From Ruminococcus sp. (lineage in GTDB: Bacteria; Bacillota; Clostridia; Oscillospirales; Ruminococcaceae): a stretch of 41,075 nucleotides of DNA. This document shows, piece by piece, positions 1 to 9,459 of the stretch; the first letter of the stretch is position 1, and every line of letters begins with the position of its first letter. The notes under the pieces were generated by a model, which saw only the letters and a program-made list of their open reading frames with translations, was not told the DNA's origin and made no database searches. Location: contig JAILFF010000128.1 in the NCBI GenBank assembly GCA_024697705.1, positions 1 to 41,075 of the forward strand. The letters are read 5' to 3'. The translations under genes and the position numbers were made by a program.

Positions 1-194
1 CTTTCTGCTTCTTTATTTCTTTATATGGTTTTTGTACATTTTCGCATTCTCCTTTTTATTAATCACAGTCGCACAGATATCCCGTAGACTCGCTTCGTTC
101 ATCTCTTATTGAAGAAATCTTATTCGTATAGCCCATTTTAATATTTTTTTACCTAAATTATTGAAAAAATTCATCAATTGTTCGGTTGTGTTTA

Positions 195-223
195 TTGACA
201 AATTTCTTCTGTAATTGTATAAT
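195..223 (+). promoter_or_regulatory. sigma-A type promoter for the GH26 gene
   Basis: TTGACA (195-200), 17-nt spacer, TATAAT (218-223); implies a ~240-nt 5' UTR before the ATG at 468. Confidence 0.75.
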
Positions 224-467
224 ATAAGTGTTAGTTTAAATATTTTAATCCGCATATTATACATTCTGATTCTTTTGACTTTAGCAAATTATGCGTGTAT
301 CTGCTTAATTCGTTTTTATATCCGATTTCTTATCATTTTAGTTTGTATAAATATATTAAACTATCAATCATTCTTTCCCCGTTATTAATATTGTCTGTCA
401 GCCATAACACCGTTCTCTTCCGAACGATGCGGCTTTATGAATTGCTATATTAGGAGGATGTATTATC

Positions 468-2288
468 ATGAAATGCAGAATTAAGAGGTTCGTTTCTGTC
501 TTGGCTGCTTCTGCTGTTGCAGCCGCTTCTACAAGTGTGATACCCGTTTCGGCTGTGGGGACGGCTGATACCTTCCCGTTCGTTATCGAAGGCGAGGATA
601 TGGAGGGCGCTTCGCTTTGGACGCAGAACTACGGACCCGCACCGAAGGACAGCTCGGGAAAAGGCTTCTTTTACCTGACCAACAGCAGTGGTTCGTTTAC
701 TGTGACCGTTCCCGAAGACGGTATGTACACTATCGTTGTAAGAGCGGCTCAGGTACTTAACGCCGAAGGCAGAGATCAGACCGTTTCCGTAAACGGCGTA
801 AAGCGCAGACTGATAATGCCTTATTCCGAGGAATGGATGGATTTCAGCTTCGGCAGCTTCCGTCTCAACAAGGGCGAAAACACTATCGAATTTGTCAATG
901 AATACGGCTATATGGCTATCGACAAGGTAACTGTCAGCGTAACACCGAAGCACGATTATTCCGTTGCTACCGCTGAGCTTACCGATAAGAAAGCTACCCC
1001 CGAAGCAAAGTCGCTTATGGCTTACTTAAAGAGCGTCTATGGTCAGCATATAATCTCGGGTCAGCAGGAAATTTACGGCGGCGGTCACAAGAACAACTAC
1101 GAATGGGAAAACGAGTTCCTCGAAGACCTGACAGGTAAAGTACCCGCTATCCGCGGCGTTGACTTTATGAACTACAACCCGCTTTACGGCTGGGACGACG
1201 GCACCACCGAGCGCTGCATCGAATGGGCTACCGAGAGAAACGGCATTATCACCGCTTCGTGGCACATAAATATCCCGAAGGATTTCGATAACTACACCCT
1301 CGGCGAACCCGTCGGCTGGCAGGAGTGCAGCTATAAGAACTATCAGAGCGGTGAGGGTTCACTCAGCTTCGACACGCGCAATGTTGTTATAGAGGGTACT
1401 AAGGAGTACGAATATTTCCAGCTTGCTATGAAGGATCTCGCCGAACAGCTGCTCAGATTGCAGGACGCGGGCGTTCCCGTCATCTGGAGACCGCTGCACG
1501 AAGCACAGGGCAACGAGGGCAACTATCCCGACGGCTCCGCTTGGTTCTGGTGGGGCGACAGAGGCGCCGAGACCTACAAGAAGATATGGAAGCTTCTCTA
1601 TACCACCCTCACCGAGAAGTACGGTCTGCACAACCTCATCTGGGAATACAACAGCTATGATTATTACAACTCGGCGACCTGGTATCCCGGCGACGAATAT
1701 GTAGACATCGTGGCTTACGACAAGTACAACGTAGAATACAACAGAGGTGACGGCAAATCGAGCGGTCCCAATCTGCTGGCTATCCCCGCGAAATTCGATT
1801 CGCTCTATGCGCTCACAAACGGCAAGAAGATGGTCGCGATGGCTGAGAACGACACTATCCCCGCCTTGGACAATCTGCTTGTCGAGGACGCGGGCTGGCT
1901 GTATTTCTGCCCCTGGTATGACGGCGGCGAGGACGGCGGCACGGCATTCCTCGGCACGAATTATCAGGATCACTTAGAGCTTAAGAAGATCTATCAGAGC
2001 GAATACTGCATCACTCTTGACGAGCTTCCCGCCGACCTGTACAAAAACGGCGGAACCTCCGCACCCGCAAGCAAAGCCGTGCTTTACGGCGACGCGAACT
2101 GCGACGGCAAGGTGACTGTTGCCGACGCTGTGCTTGTCAAGAAGTATCTTGCCGACTCGAAGACGGCAATCACCGCACAGGGCAAAGCGAACGCCGATGT
2201 AACGGGCAACGGCGACGGGCTTAAGACCGACGATGCCGAAATGATCCTGAAATATTGTGCGGGCATGATTCAGCTGCCGAAGAAATAA
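468..2288 (+). CDS. Secreted beta-mannanase: signal peptide, CBM35-like module, GH26 catalytic domain, C-terminal type I dockerin
   Basis: AGGAGG RBS upstream; signal peptide; FVIEGEDMEGA...GYMAIDKVTV CBM35-like; YGQHIISGQQE, VIWRPLHEAQGN and LIWEYNS GH26-like motifs; GDANCDGKVTVADAVLVKKYL dockerin repeat. Confidence 0.9.
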   Translation: MKCRIKRFVSVLAASAVAAASTSVIPVSAVGTADTFPFVIEGEDMEGASLWTQNYGPAPKDSSGKGFFYLTNSSGSFTVTVPEDGMYTIVVRAAQVLNAEGRDQTVSVNGVKRRLIMPYSEEWMDFSFGSFRLNKGENTIEFVNEYGYMAIDKVTVSVTPKHDYSVATAELTDKKATPEAKSLMAYLKSVYGQHIISGQQEIYGGGHKNNYEWENEFLEDLTGKVPAIRGVDFMNYNPLYGWDDGTTERCIEWATERNGIITASWHINIPKDFDNYTLGEPVGWQECSYKNYQSGEGSLSFDTRNVVIEGTKEYEYFQLAMKDLAEQLLRLQDAGVPVIWRPLHEAQGNEGNYPDGSAWFWWGDRGAETYKKIWKLLYTTLTEKYGLHNLIWEYNSYDYYNSATWYPGDEYVDIVAYDKYNVEYNRGDGKSSGPNLLAIPAKFDSLYALTNGKKMVAMAENDTIPALDNLLVEDAGWLYFCPWYDGGEDGGTAFLGTNYQDHLELKKIYQSEYCITLDELPADLYKNGGTSAPASKAVLYGDANCDGKVTVADAVLVKKYLADSKTAITAQGKANADVTGNGDGLKTDDAEMILKYCAGMIQLPKK

Positions 2289-2332
2289 TATTTCTAAAGC
2301 TGCAAAACGTAATTACGGTAATTATTTAAAAG

Positions 2333-2367
2333 AAAGCCGGGGAACTTTCAGCAGTTCCTCGGCTTTT
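2333..2367. terminator. Bidirectional intrinsic terminator between convergent GH genes
   Basis: AAAGCCGGGGAAC-loop-GTTCCTCGGCTTTTTT hairpin with T-run. Confidence 0.8.
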
Positions 2368-2376
2368 TTCGTTATA

Positions 2377-3951
2377 TTATCTTTTTCGGTCGAAGACATT
2401 TTTATGCCCGATAGGAGATACCCACCGCTCCGAATGACTGTTATCGGGATCTAACAAGTATTTCTTTAGCAGAACAACGTCCGTCATATTCACTTGTTTA
2501 TCCATATTGAGGTCGCCAAGCGCGAACTGCACCTCGTCAAGGACGTACTCTTTCATGACGGCACTTCTCAGGATCGAGAGGTCGGCTTCGGTTATCGCGT
2601 CGTCGCCGTCGAGATCGGCATAGTAACGGGTGAGCTTTTCGTTGTCAGGCTTCTCGGTCTTAGGGTAAATGCGGGTGAATACATCGAGCGAATCGAGCGG
2701 AAAGCCCCTGAAATCGAACAGCGCCTGATTGTCGAACGAGGAACCGCCCGATGACGTAACGTCCTTGTCGTACTCGGCGGCGTAGCCCGTAGCCCAGCCA
2801 GAGCCGTATTTATCCCATTTATCCTTCTGTTCCCACTGAGAAATGTCGCTGACGCCCAGCCACGCGGGTTCCCAGTAGAACACGCCTATGCCCTTGTTGC
2901 CGCAGTTTGCGACAGCCTGAAATACATTTGTCAGACATTCGGTCTGCCCCGCAACCGAAATATCATACGGCAGATCTACGCCTGTTGAATACGCGGAAAT
3001 TATATTGCCGAAATTATCGCCGTCCTCGGAGGTATACGGATATGCCGTTTCGGCTACCATGACGTATTTGCCGTAGGTGTTGCCGATAGTCGTCAGCACG
3101 TTCGTGAGGTTCTCGGTCGAGCCGTGCCAGTACGGGTAGTAAGAGGTCGCAAAAACATCGTAATCGAGATTGCACTCGTTCATTACCTTCGCGTACCAGT
3201 AGAAGTGATCCACCTTGGCGGGATTGGCAAAATGATGAGCTATCAGGATATTTTTGTCAAAGTCGCGCACCGCCTTATTGCCGCTTGCAAAAAGCTCGCA
3301 GATCTTATACATATCCGTCTCACCGCAGAAAAAGCAGTTGGTCTCGTTGCCGACCTGCACCATGCCGATATCACCGCCCGCTTCCGTGATGGCTTTCAGC
3401 ACCCATGTCGTCCACTTGTATATCTCACCCGAGAGAGTATAGTGATCGTGAGGAGCCCAGTATTTCGGGCGCGTCTGCTTGGCGGGATCCGCCCAGAAAT
3501 CGGAATACTGAATGTCCACCAGCAGCTTCATACCGTATTTTGCGGCGCGTCTGCCGATCTCACAGGCGGTATTCACATCGTTGTTACCGCCGCCGTAGCT
3601 GTGACCGTTGCCGTCATTGGGCTCGTTCCAAACGCGCACGCGAATGTAATTCACATCGTGGTCGGCGAGCACACGGAAAATGTCCTCCTGCCTGCCTTCA
3701 TCGTCATGGAAAACGACTCCCGCCTGCTCTATCGAGATAATTGAGGAAATATCCACGCCGCGTATAGGCTCACCTCCGTTGACAGCCGCGGGGAACGAAT
3801 TGAACGTGACGCTCCTGTAATTTCCGTCGGCGGTATTTGCCCGTGAATATGCGGAAGAAGTCATCAAAAGTGCGGAAGACGTCAGCATCATTACCGACGC
3901 GGTCAATCCCGCGCAGAGTTTTACTGCACGCTGTAATATTCTTGATCTCAT
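2377..3951 (-). CDS. Secreted arabinogalactan endo-beta-1,4-galactanase (GH53) with C-terminal dockerin
   Basis: IRGVDISSIISIEQAGVVF, YIRVRVWNEP, VDIQYSDFWADPAKQTRPKYW and QVGNETN GH53 motifs; C-terminal DLDGDDAITEADLSILR / GDLNMDKQVNMTDVVLLKKYL dockerin. Confidence 0.9.
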   Translation of the reverse strand: MRSRILQRAVKLCAGLTASVMMLTSSALLMTSSAYSRANTADGNYRSVTFNSFPAAVNGGEPIRGVDISSIISIEQAGVVFHDDEGRQEDIFRVLADHDVNYIRVRVWNEPNDGNGHSYGGGNNDVNTACEIGRRAAKYGMKLLVDIQYSDFWADPAKQTRPKYWAPHDHYTLSGEIYKWTTWVLKAITEAGGDIGMVQVGNETNCFFCGETDMYKICELFASGNKAVRDFDKNILIAHHFANPAKVDHFYWYAKVMNECNLDYDVFATSYYPYWHGSTENLTNVLTTIGNTYGKYVMVAETAYPYTSEDGDNFGNIISAYSTGVDLPYDISVAGQTECLTNVFQAVANCGNKGIGVFYWEPAWLGVSDISQWEQKDKWDKYGSGWATGYAAEYDKDVTSSGGSSFDNQALFDFRGFPLDSLDVFTRIYPKTEKPDNEKLTRYYADLDGDDAITEADLSILRSAVMKEYVLDEVQFALGDLNMDKQVNMTDVVLLKKYLLDPDNSHSERWVSPIGHKNVFDRKR

Positions 3952-4013
3952 AACGCTCTTAGTTTTCCTTTCTGTAAAATACTATTCGATACGACGAACG
4001 TTTTGGCATTTAT

Positions 4014-4042
4014 ATTATATCAGCTTTTTTATCACTTGTCAA
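4014..4042 (-). promoter_or_regulatory. sigma-A type promoter for the GH53 gene
   Basis: On minus strand: TTGACA-N17-TATAAT. Confidence 0.75.
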
Positions 4043-4093
4043 CTAAATATAGTAAAAACACACAATCGGAGGGAAATTTTATACACCTAAATA

Positions 4094-4150
4094 AAAACGT
4101 CCGTTCGGGTCTGAGAAGTCATTGCTCTCAGACCTTTGAACGGACGTTTT
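4094..4150 (-). terminator. Long intrinsic terminator ending the T7SS-like cluster
   Basis: AAAACGTCCGTTC...GGTCTGAGA / TCTCAGACC...GAACGGACGTTTT near-perfect long stem; minus-strand T-run (GTTTTTATTT). Confidence 0.85.
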
Positions 4151-4173
4151 GGGCTGTCTTTTATTCGGAAAAT

Positions 4174-7100
4174 TTAAGAGAATTTAAGTTTTTCCGTTGT
4201 TCCGTCGGGTAATTTGATCTCAACTCCCGGATACGGTTCGAGGTCTTCATCATAGCCGTAAGCGAAATCATTGAGCTTGACCGATGCCGACGGCAGATTC
4301 AGCGTTCTCAGCGAAGAGCAGCCGACAAATGCGTGTGATTCGATCTCTGTCAGTCCGGCAGGCAGCGTAATGTTGATAAGCGTTCTGCATCCCTTGAAAG
4401 CAGAATGTTTAATCACCGTGACTTTAGAGGGAATAGCAATCGTTGACATATTTATACAGTCAACAAATGCCTGCTCGCCTATCTCGGTCACGCTTTCGGG
4501 AATAATGAGCGTCGGCAGCGTCGAGCATCCCAGGAATGCGCCGTTTCCTATCCTTACGGTCGTATCGGGCAGTTCAACCGAAACCAGTGCTTTGCATTGT
4601 GCGAAAGCGAGATCGCAGATCTCATACTGTACGCTCTTGATACTGTGTATCTTGATCGTAGTTACAAGATCAGCCTTTAGCGTAAACGCCTGTTCGCATA
4701 TACCGATGACGGGAATACTTTTACCGTTCTCACCGGGAATCGAATCGGGAACTTCAACAAAGGAGCTATTGCCGTAGTATGCCGCAAGATATACCGCCGT
4801 CTGATCAGAGTTGTATACAAATGCGAAAATATACGGCTGAGTCCAAATATCACCGGTTTTTTTACCGTCATTGGAATCGCCGTGAACATATATTTCGGGG
4901 TCTGACGGAACATTCTCCGGGCTGTCCGCGACAAAAGCGTTCTGACCGTCCTTGCCGTTCTGACCCGGTTGCAGACGCAATGCCTTGATATGACCGTCTA
5001 CCCAACTCGTCAATCCGAATTCATCCTTGACGGTAGTCGTAGTTGTCGTGGTCTCCGTCGGCGTTGTCGTCGTCTGTACCGTCGTTGTGATCTGCCCGCC
5101 GCTGCAAACGACTATCGATACTGTCTCGCCCTTTTTGAGCTTCTGTCCCGGTTCGGGGCTTTGCGACATGATGCTCCCGATCGTCTGATTGCCTTTTCCC
5201 GAACGGCTGTCCGTTTTGAATCCCGCGTCTGTAAGTATCTTCTTTGCCTCGCTCTCGGGCTTGTTGATAACGTTAGGCACCTGAATAAGCTCGGCGCCCG
5301 TGCTGACGGTGATCTTGATCTTCGAGCCCTTAGCTATGCTTGTGCCCTGTTTCGGATCCTGCTCGATGACCTTGTCCTCATCGCTTTCTTTCTCGCTGTT
5401 GGTATAGCTTATCTCCGCACCGAGTCCCAACTCGCTCAAAGCCCTGACAGCGTCGTTCTTTTGCATACCTACGACGTTTATCATATTGACCTGTTCGGCG
5501 CCCGTGCTGAGCGTGAGCCTTACCTCCCAATTGGGCTTTATCGTAAAACCTGCGGGCACGCTTTGCTTGAAGATAAGTCCCGCCGCAACGGTAGGATTAG
5601 GTTCCTCGTCAATGGTGAGCTTCAGACTGTACTCGGAAAGCAGTCCTTCTGCCTGTTCCTTAGTCATGTAGGTAACATCGGGCATATCGAACTCGTTGTA
5701 GCCCTTTGACACGACAAGCTCGATCGGAACATCTACACCAATATAGTCCGACTTGGGCTGCGGGTTCTGCTCCAGCACCTGAGTCAGCGGTTCCTCGGCA
5801 AACCGAAATTCCGTCACTTTAAGCAGCGTATTGTTTTTTAAAGCCTCTGCGTAAGCATCGTCAAAGCTCATGTTTGTGTAATTCACAACGGGGACCTTGT
5901 CGTCCTTGACCATATTCTTACGCCCCGTGGATTTTGTAAGCGTGACTCTGCTGCCGTAGGCAACGCGGTTATACTTTCCGTCAACGATAGCTGCGGGCTC
6001 CTGTTCCATTATGCAGCCGGGCGCTATAACATCGTCTTGTCCTTCCTTCATTTCGACGATAAAGCCCATAGCTTCAAGGCGCTTTTTGCACACCTCCGCG
6101 TCGCCGCCGCGCACGAACGGCATATCTATCATGTCGCTGTATTTTGCCACCGTCACATATACGGGCGTATTCTGCGGCATTATGCTGCCGCTCGGCGGGT
6201 CCTGAGTAAGAACGGTACCCGTGTTGTCCTGATCGGTAGCCGTAACGCCCGTCACCTGCATGGTAAAGCCCTTTCTCCTGAGCTGATTCGCCGCAATGCT
6301 CGAATCCCACGAAACAACGTCGGGTACGGGCGCTATGTTGTCGGGCTTGATTATGTCGCTTTTACGGTGAGCGTACACCTGCCCCACCACGATCGCCGCC
6401 ACAAAAACAAGCGGAACGATCAGCTTTACGAACAAAGGTATCCTGCTGAAAAACGGCAGTCCCGACTTCTCCTTTATCCTCTTGATCGACACGCCCGATG
6501 TCAGCTCGCTGATAAGGCACTCGATATCCTTCGTTCGGTTGTCGGGAGAGAGCGCAAGCGCTTTAAGCAGAGCGTTTTCGTGGTCGGGCTTGACGTCGTG
6601 GATAAATTTTTTCGGAGATCTGAGAAGGTCCTTGCCCTTCTTGTTGAACCGCTTAAACCTTTTGGCTGCCGAAGCGGGCGGAGTTCCGCACATCATGTGG
6701 TAAAGCACGGCAGCTATCGAATAAACGTCTGACCTTATCGTGATCTGACCGACCGATTCAACCGCTTCGGGAGCCGCGTATTCGTTCAGCGGTATCACCT
6801 TTTTCTTGCCGAACTTCGCCGCGTCGGCAGCCTTACCGCTGTTCTCCCAGACAGGCTCGTACTTCCACAGCTTAAGCTCGCCTTTTTCGGTAACGAAAAT
6901 GCTGTCCGTCGTGATATTTCCGAGCTTTATGTCGTTCTCATGGAGCTTATCCACTCCGTGCATAACTCCGAGCAGGGCATTTATCGCGCCCTCTTCACTG
7001 TACTTGCCGTTGCGTTTGATATGCTCCGTAAGGGTGATCCCTCCCGCATAGCTGCACACGGCGTAAACGGTATTCATATCCTCAACGACTTCAAGGCATT

Positions 7101-7494
7101 TCAGCACCGCGTCGTTTTCCACAACAGTCTTTATCTTTTTCTCATGGAACTGAAAAGCGCTGCGCTCCTTATCGAACGCCTCATACTGCGGGGACATTAC
7201 AAGAACGTCGCCGGTATCCTTATTTCTGCCGCTGACATATTTCTCGGGCAGGAACTCCTTGACGAGCACCTTGCCCGATTCAAAAGCGTCATGGGCTATG
7301 TACACAGCGGTAGTTTTATCGTAGCTGATATTTTTTCCGACGATGTATCTGTTGGCGAGAATGCTGCCCGGCTTTATAAAAAGAGGAGCCGCCGCACTGA
7401 CGTCATTGTTGTAGCCGCAAAGATGGCACACTATCACCGAATCGTCGATCGGCTCCATACACCCCATGCAGTATTTCATACAGTTTTCACCCAC
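4174..7494 (-). CDS. Transmembrane kinase-fold protein (probable pseudokinase): N-terminal zinc ribbon, kinase-like domain, TM, ~6 PASTA repeats, Thr-rich linker, BspA-type LRR_5 domain
   Basis: CMGC...CHLCG ribbon; VLVKEF lysine kept, but the HRD-equivalent reads LGN (LHENDIKLGNITTDSIFV) and the DFG-equivalent reads LWKYE; TM LFVKLIVPLVFVAAIVV; repeated VPxV...A...L...G.xV...VxxQxPxxG PASTA repeats; TTTPTETTTTTTT linker; LRR_5 repeats such as VTEIGEQAFVDC. Confidence 0.85.
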   Translation of the reverse strand: MGENCMKYCMGCMEPIDDSVIVCHLCGYNNDVSAAAPLFIKPGSILANRYIVGKNISYDKTTAVYIAHDAFESGKVLVKEFLPEKYVSGRNKDTGDVLVMSPQYEAFDKERSAFQFHEKKIKTVVENDAVLKCLEVVEDMNTVYAVCSYAGGITLTEHIKRNGKYSEEGAINALLGVMHGVDKLHENDIKLGNITTDSIFVTEKGELKLWKYEPVWENSGKAADAAKFGKKKVIPLNEYAAPEAVESVGQITIRSDVYSIAAVLYHMMCGTPPASAAKRFKRFNKKGKDLLRSPKKFIHDVKPDHENALLKALALSPDNRTKDIECLISELTSGVSIKRIKEKSGLPFFSRIPLFVKLIVPLVFVAAIVVGQVYAHRKSDIIKPDNIAPVPDVVSWDSSIAANQLRRKGFTMQVTGVTATDQDNTGTVLTQDPPSGSIMPQNTPVYVTVAKYSDMIDMPFVRGGDAEVCKKRLEAMGFIVEMKEGQDDVIAPGCIMEQEPAAIVDGKYNRVAYGSRVTLTKSTGRKNMVKDDKVPVVNYTNMSFDDAYAEALKNNTLLKVTEFRFAEEPLTQVLEQNPQPKSDYIGVDVPIELVVSKGYNEFDMPDVTYMTKEQAEGLLSEYSLKLTIDEEPNPTVAAGLIFKQSVPAGFTIKPNWEVRLTLSTGAEQVNMINVVGMQKNDAVRALSELGLGAEISYTNSEKESDEDKVIEQDPKQGTSIAKGSKIKITVSTGAELIQVPNVINKPESEAKKILTDAGFKTDSRSGKGNQTIGSIMSQSPEPGQKLKKGETVSIVVCSGGQITTTVQTTTTPTETTTTTTTVKDEFGLTSWVDGHIKALRLQPGQNGKDGQNAFVADSPENVPSDPEIYVHGDSNDGKKTGDIWTQPYIFAFVYNSDQTAVYLAAYYGNSSFVEVPDSIPGENGKSIPVIGICEQAFTLKADLVTTIKIHSIKSVQYEICDLAFAQCKALVSVELPDTTVRIGNGAFLGCSTLPTLIIPESVTEIGEQAFVDCINMSTIAIPSKVTVIKHSAFKGCRTLINITLPAGLTEIESHAFVGCSSLRTLNLPSASVKLNDFAYGYDEDLEPYPGVEIKLPDGTTEKLKFS

Positions 7495-9444
7495 TTACTC
7501 AAATACATAACTGTCTTGATTATCAAAGAATTTCTTATAATTCGGAAAGACATCGGCATACTCGTCAAAGCTTTCGCTGTTCAGAGGTATACTGCCGCTT
7601 TTGCCGCTTATATGCAGACTGGTCTGCCCATCGCTGCTGAGCATATATTCGAGGAACCTTATTGCGGCGCGGTTTTCCTTCCTGCTCTTGTTGAAAGCGC
7701 CGAGCGCCAGTCCCGTCTCGCAGGGAATGGTATCGTTATCGCACGAAACCACCCTGAGTTTTGTCTTTAGCTTGCTGAAGCAGTCAAAATAATTGACCGT
7801 ATCGGCAGCAAGATACGGTTCCTGACCGTCTGTAAAGATAGTCAGCGCGTCCTGAGTGCCGTTCAGTTCCTTCACGTTCAGCAAATTGGCGAACTTATTG
7901 GAATCGTCCGTCAGTACCGCGCCGTCGTAACCGTTCAGAAGATCGCGGGAATCCTTCACGGAATCCTTATAATCCTCCGCAAGGTCGGTATTCACAAAGA
8001 TCGCGGGCACCTTAAAGCCCACGGGCAGATAGTATTCCCACTGATCCCCCGATTCCTTTATCTCTTTAAGGTACATACATTCCTTTGCTTCCTTGGATGA
8101 GTATACCTTGTTTAACGTGAGCTGACCGCCGTTCACCGTTGAGTAATCGTCGTATTCAAAAAGATTCGGCTGTTTCTTTGCGTTGTTCAGTTCCTTCTCG
8201 TATCTTCCCGCGTCAATGCCCGTAACGGTTATCTTCACGGTACTGAATTCCTGCATGAACCCGTCGGCGGCGAGGGTGTACATATACCTTTTTCGCTCGT
8301 TCTTTTCTTCGTCGTCGGTCATTTTATACCATAACGTCAGCTTGCACTCGGGAACTTTTTCCACGCGGTTTCTCGCCGCCATCATTATGCCTGTAATTAT
8401 AGTTCCGCCCACAAGCAGCGTCATTACCGTGTATATCCCCGAAAGCTTGAGTATCCTCATACGACGGGCGCGTTCCTCAACGGTCTTGACGGGCTTTGTG
8501 CTCTGCGTCGCCTGCATGAAGGCTTCCACGCTTTTATATCTCGCCTTCTCGTCAAGAGCAAGCGCCGTCATTACGGCGCAGCTAAGCTCCTGCGAAACCC
8601 TTGAATTGAGCCTGTGGGGATACTCGGGTGACTTGAATTTCTTCCGTTCCGAAGGAGCGGGGGGGACCTTGTCCACAAGCAGCATATAATACAGCGCACC
8701 GAGCGCGTAAATATCCTGCGCGATAGTCACTCTGCCCGAACCGGTATAACATTCGGGCGCGGAAAAGCCCTCGTTTACCGAGATCTCATCGCATTGAGTG
8801 TGCCTGACATCGGCGCTACTGCCGAGACCGAGCAGCTTTACCTGCTCGCCGAGACACAGGAATATCTGATCGGGGCAGATGTTGCCGTGAACTATCTTTT
8901 TTGAATGAAGAGCCGTTGCCGCGGAAAATATCTTCGACATCAGCTCCTCCGCAAATTCGGGGGTCGAGCGGTTTGTCGCAAGGTAATTTCTCAGGCTCAG
9001 ACCCTCAAGCTTTTCGGATGTGAAATACAGCGTTCCGTTTTCATCGAAGCAATCGTAATACTCTACCAGCGAATCCGTTTTTTCAACGGTCATCATCAGC
9101 TGGACCGACTGTCTCAGATCGTTCATCTGAACAGTTGTTTCTTCGTCGGCGGTGCTTATCATACCGTTTCCGTCGCGGTCGCGGTAGACCTTATCGGAAG
9201 GAAAGAACTCGTTAAGCTCCACTACCCTTTTGTCAACTCTGTCCCACGCATTGTAAGTAACGACAGATCTGTCAACAGGCGAGGTGCCGATAAAGTTCAC
9301 TACCGCATATTTTCCGTTTCTCAGAACAGTACCCGGTTCGAGCATATAGTCACATTCCACTGCCCTGTTTTCGGAATAGCCGCATATCGGACAAACATTA
9401 AAATTATTTTTGGAATTGTATGAGCATATCTTACATTCACTCAT
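7495..9444 (-). CDS. Transmembrane pseudokinase with extracellular solute-binding-protein-like domain and N-terminal zinc ribbon
   Basis: CKICSYN...CPICGYS; VVELNEFFPS (VAIK Lys to Asn), HGNICPDQIF (HRD Asp to Asn), LLGLGSS (DFG Asp to Gly); TM TVMTLLVGGTIITGIMMAA; C-terminal half contains LALGAFNKSRKENRAAIRFLEYMLSSDGQ resembling family 1 SBPs. Confidence 0.8.
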   Translation of the reverse strand: MSECKICSYNSKNNFNVCPICGYSENRAVECDYMLEPGTVLRNGKYAVVNFIGTSPVDRSVVTYNAWDRVDKRVVELNEFFPSDKVYRDRDGNGMISTADEETTVQMNDLRQSVQLMMTVEKTDSLVEYYDCFDENGTLYFTSEKLEGLSLRNYLATNRSTPEFAEELMSKIFSAATALHSKKIVHGNICPDQIFLCLGEQVKLLGLGSSADVRHTQCDEISVNEGFSAPECYTGSGRVTIAQDIYALGALYYMLLVDKVPPAPSERKKFKSPEYPHRLNSRVSQELSCAVMTALALDEKARYKSVEAFMQATQSTKPVKTVEERARRMRILKLSGIYTVMTLLVGGTIITGIMMAARNRVEKVPECKLTLWYKMTDDEEKNERKRYMYTLAADGFMQEFSTVKITVTGIDAGRYEKELNNAKKQPNLFEYDDYSTVNGGQLTLNKVYSSKEAKECMYLKEIKESGDQWEYYLPVGFKVPAIFVNTDLAEDYKDSVKDSRDLLNGYDGAVLTDDSNKFANLLNVKELNGTQDALTIFTDGQEPYLAADTVNYFDCFSKLKTKLRVVSCDNDTIPCETGLALGAFNKSRKENRAAIRFLEYMLSSDGQTSLHISGKSGSIPLNSESFDEYADVFPNYKKFFDNQDSYVFE

Positions 9445-9459
9445 AAAAACACCCCGGTA

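Noticed and set aside
4003-4212. 69-aa plus-strand ORF
   Set aside because: Runs through a strong intrinsic terminator and a promoter; no RBS or homology.
5028-5095. Possible short tandem repeat (GTC/GTT/GTA-rich tract)
   Set aside because: It simply encodes the Thr-rich linker between PASTA and LRR domains with mixed Thr codons.
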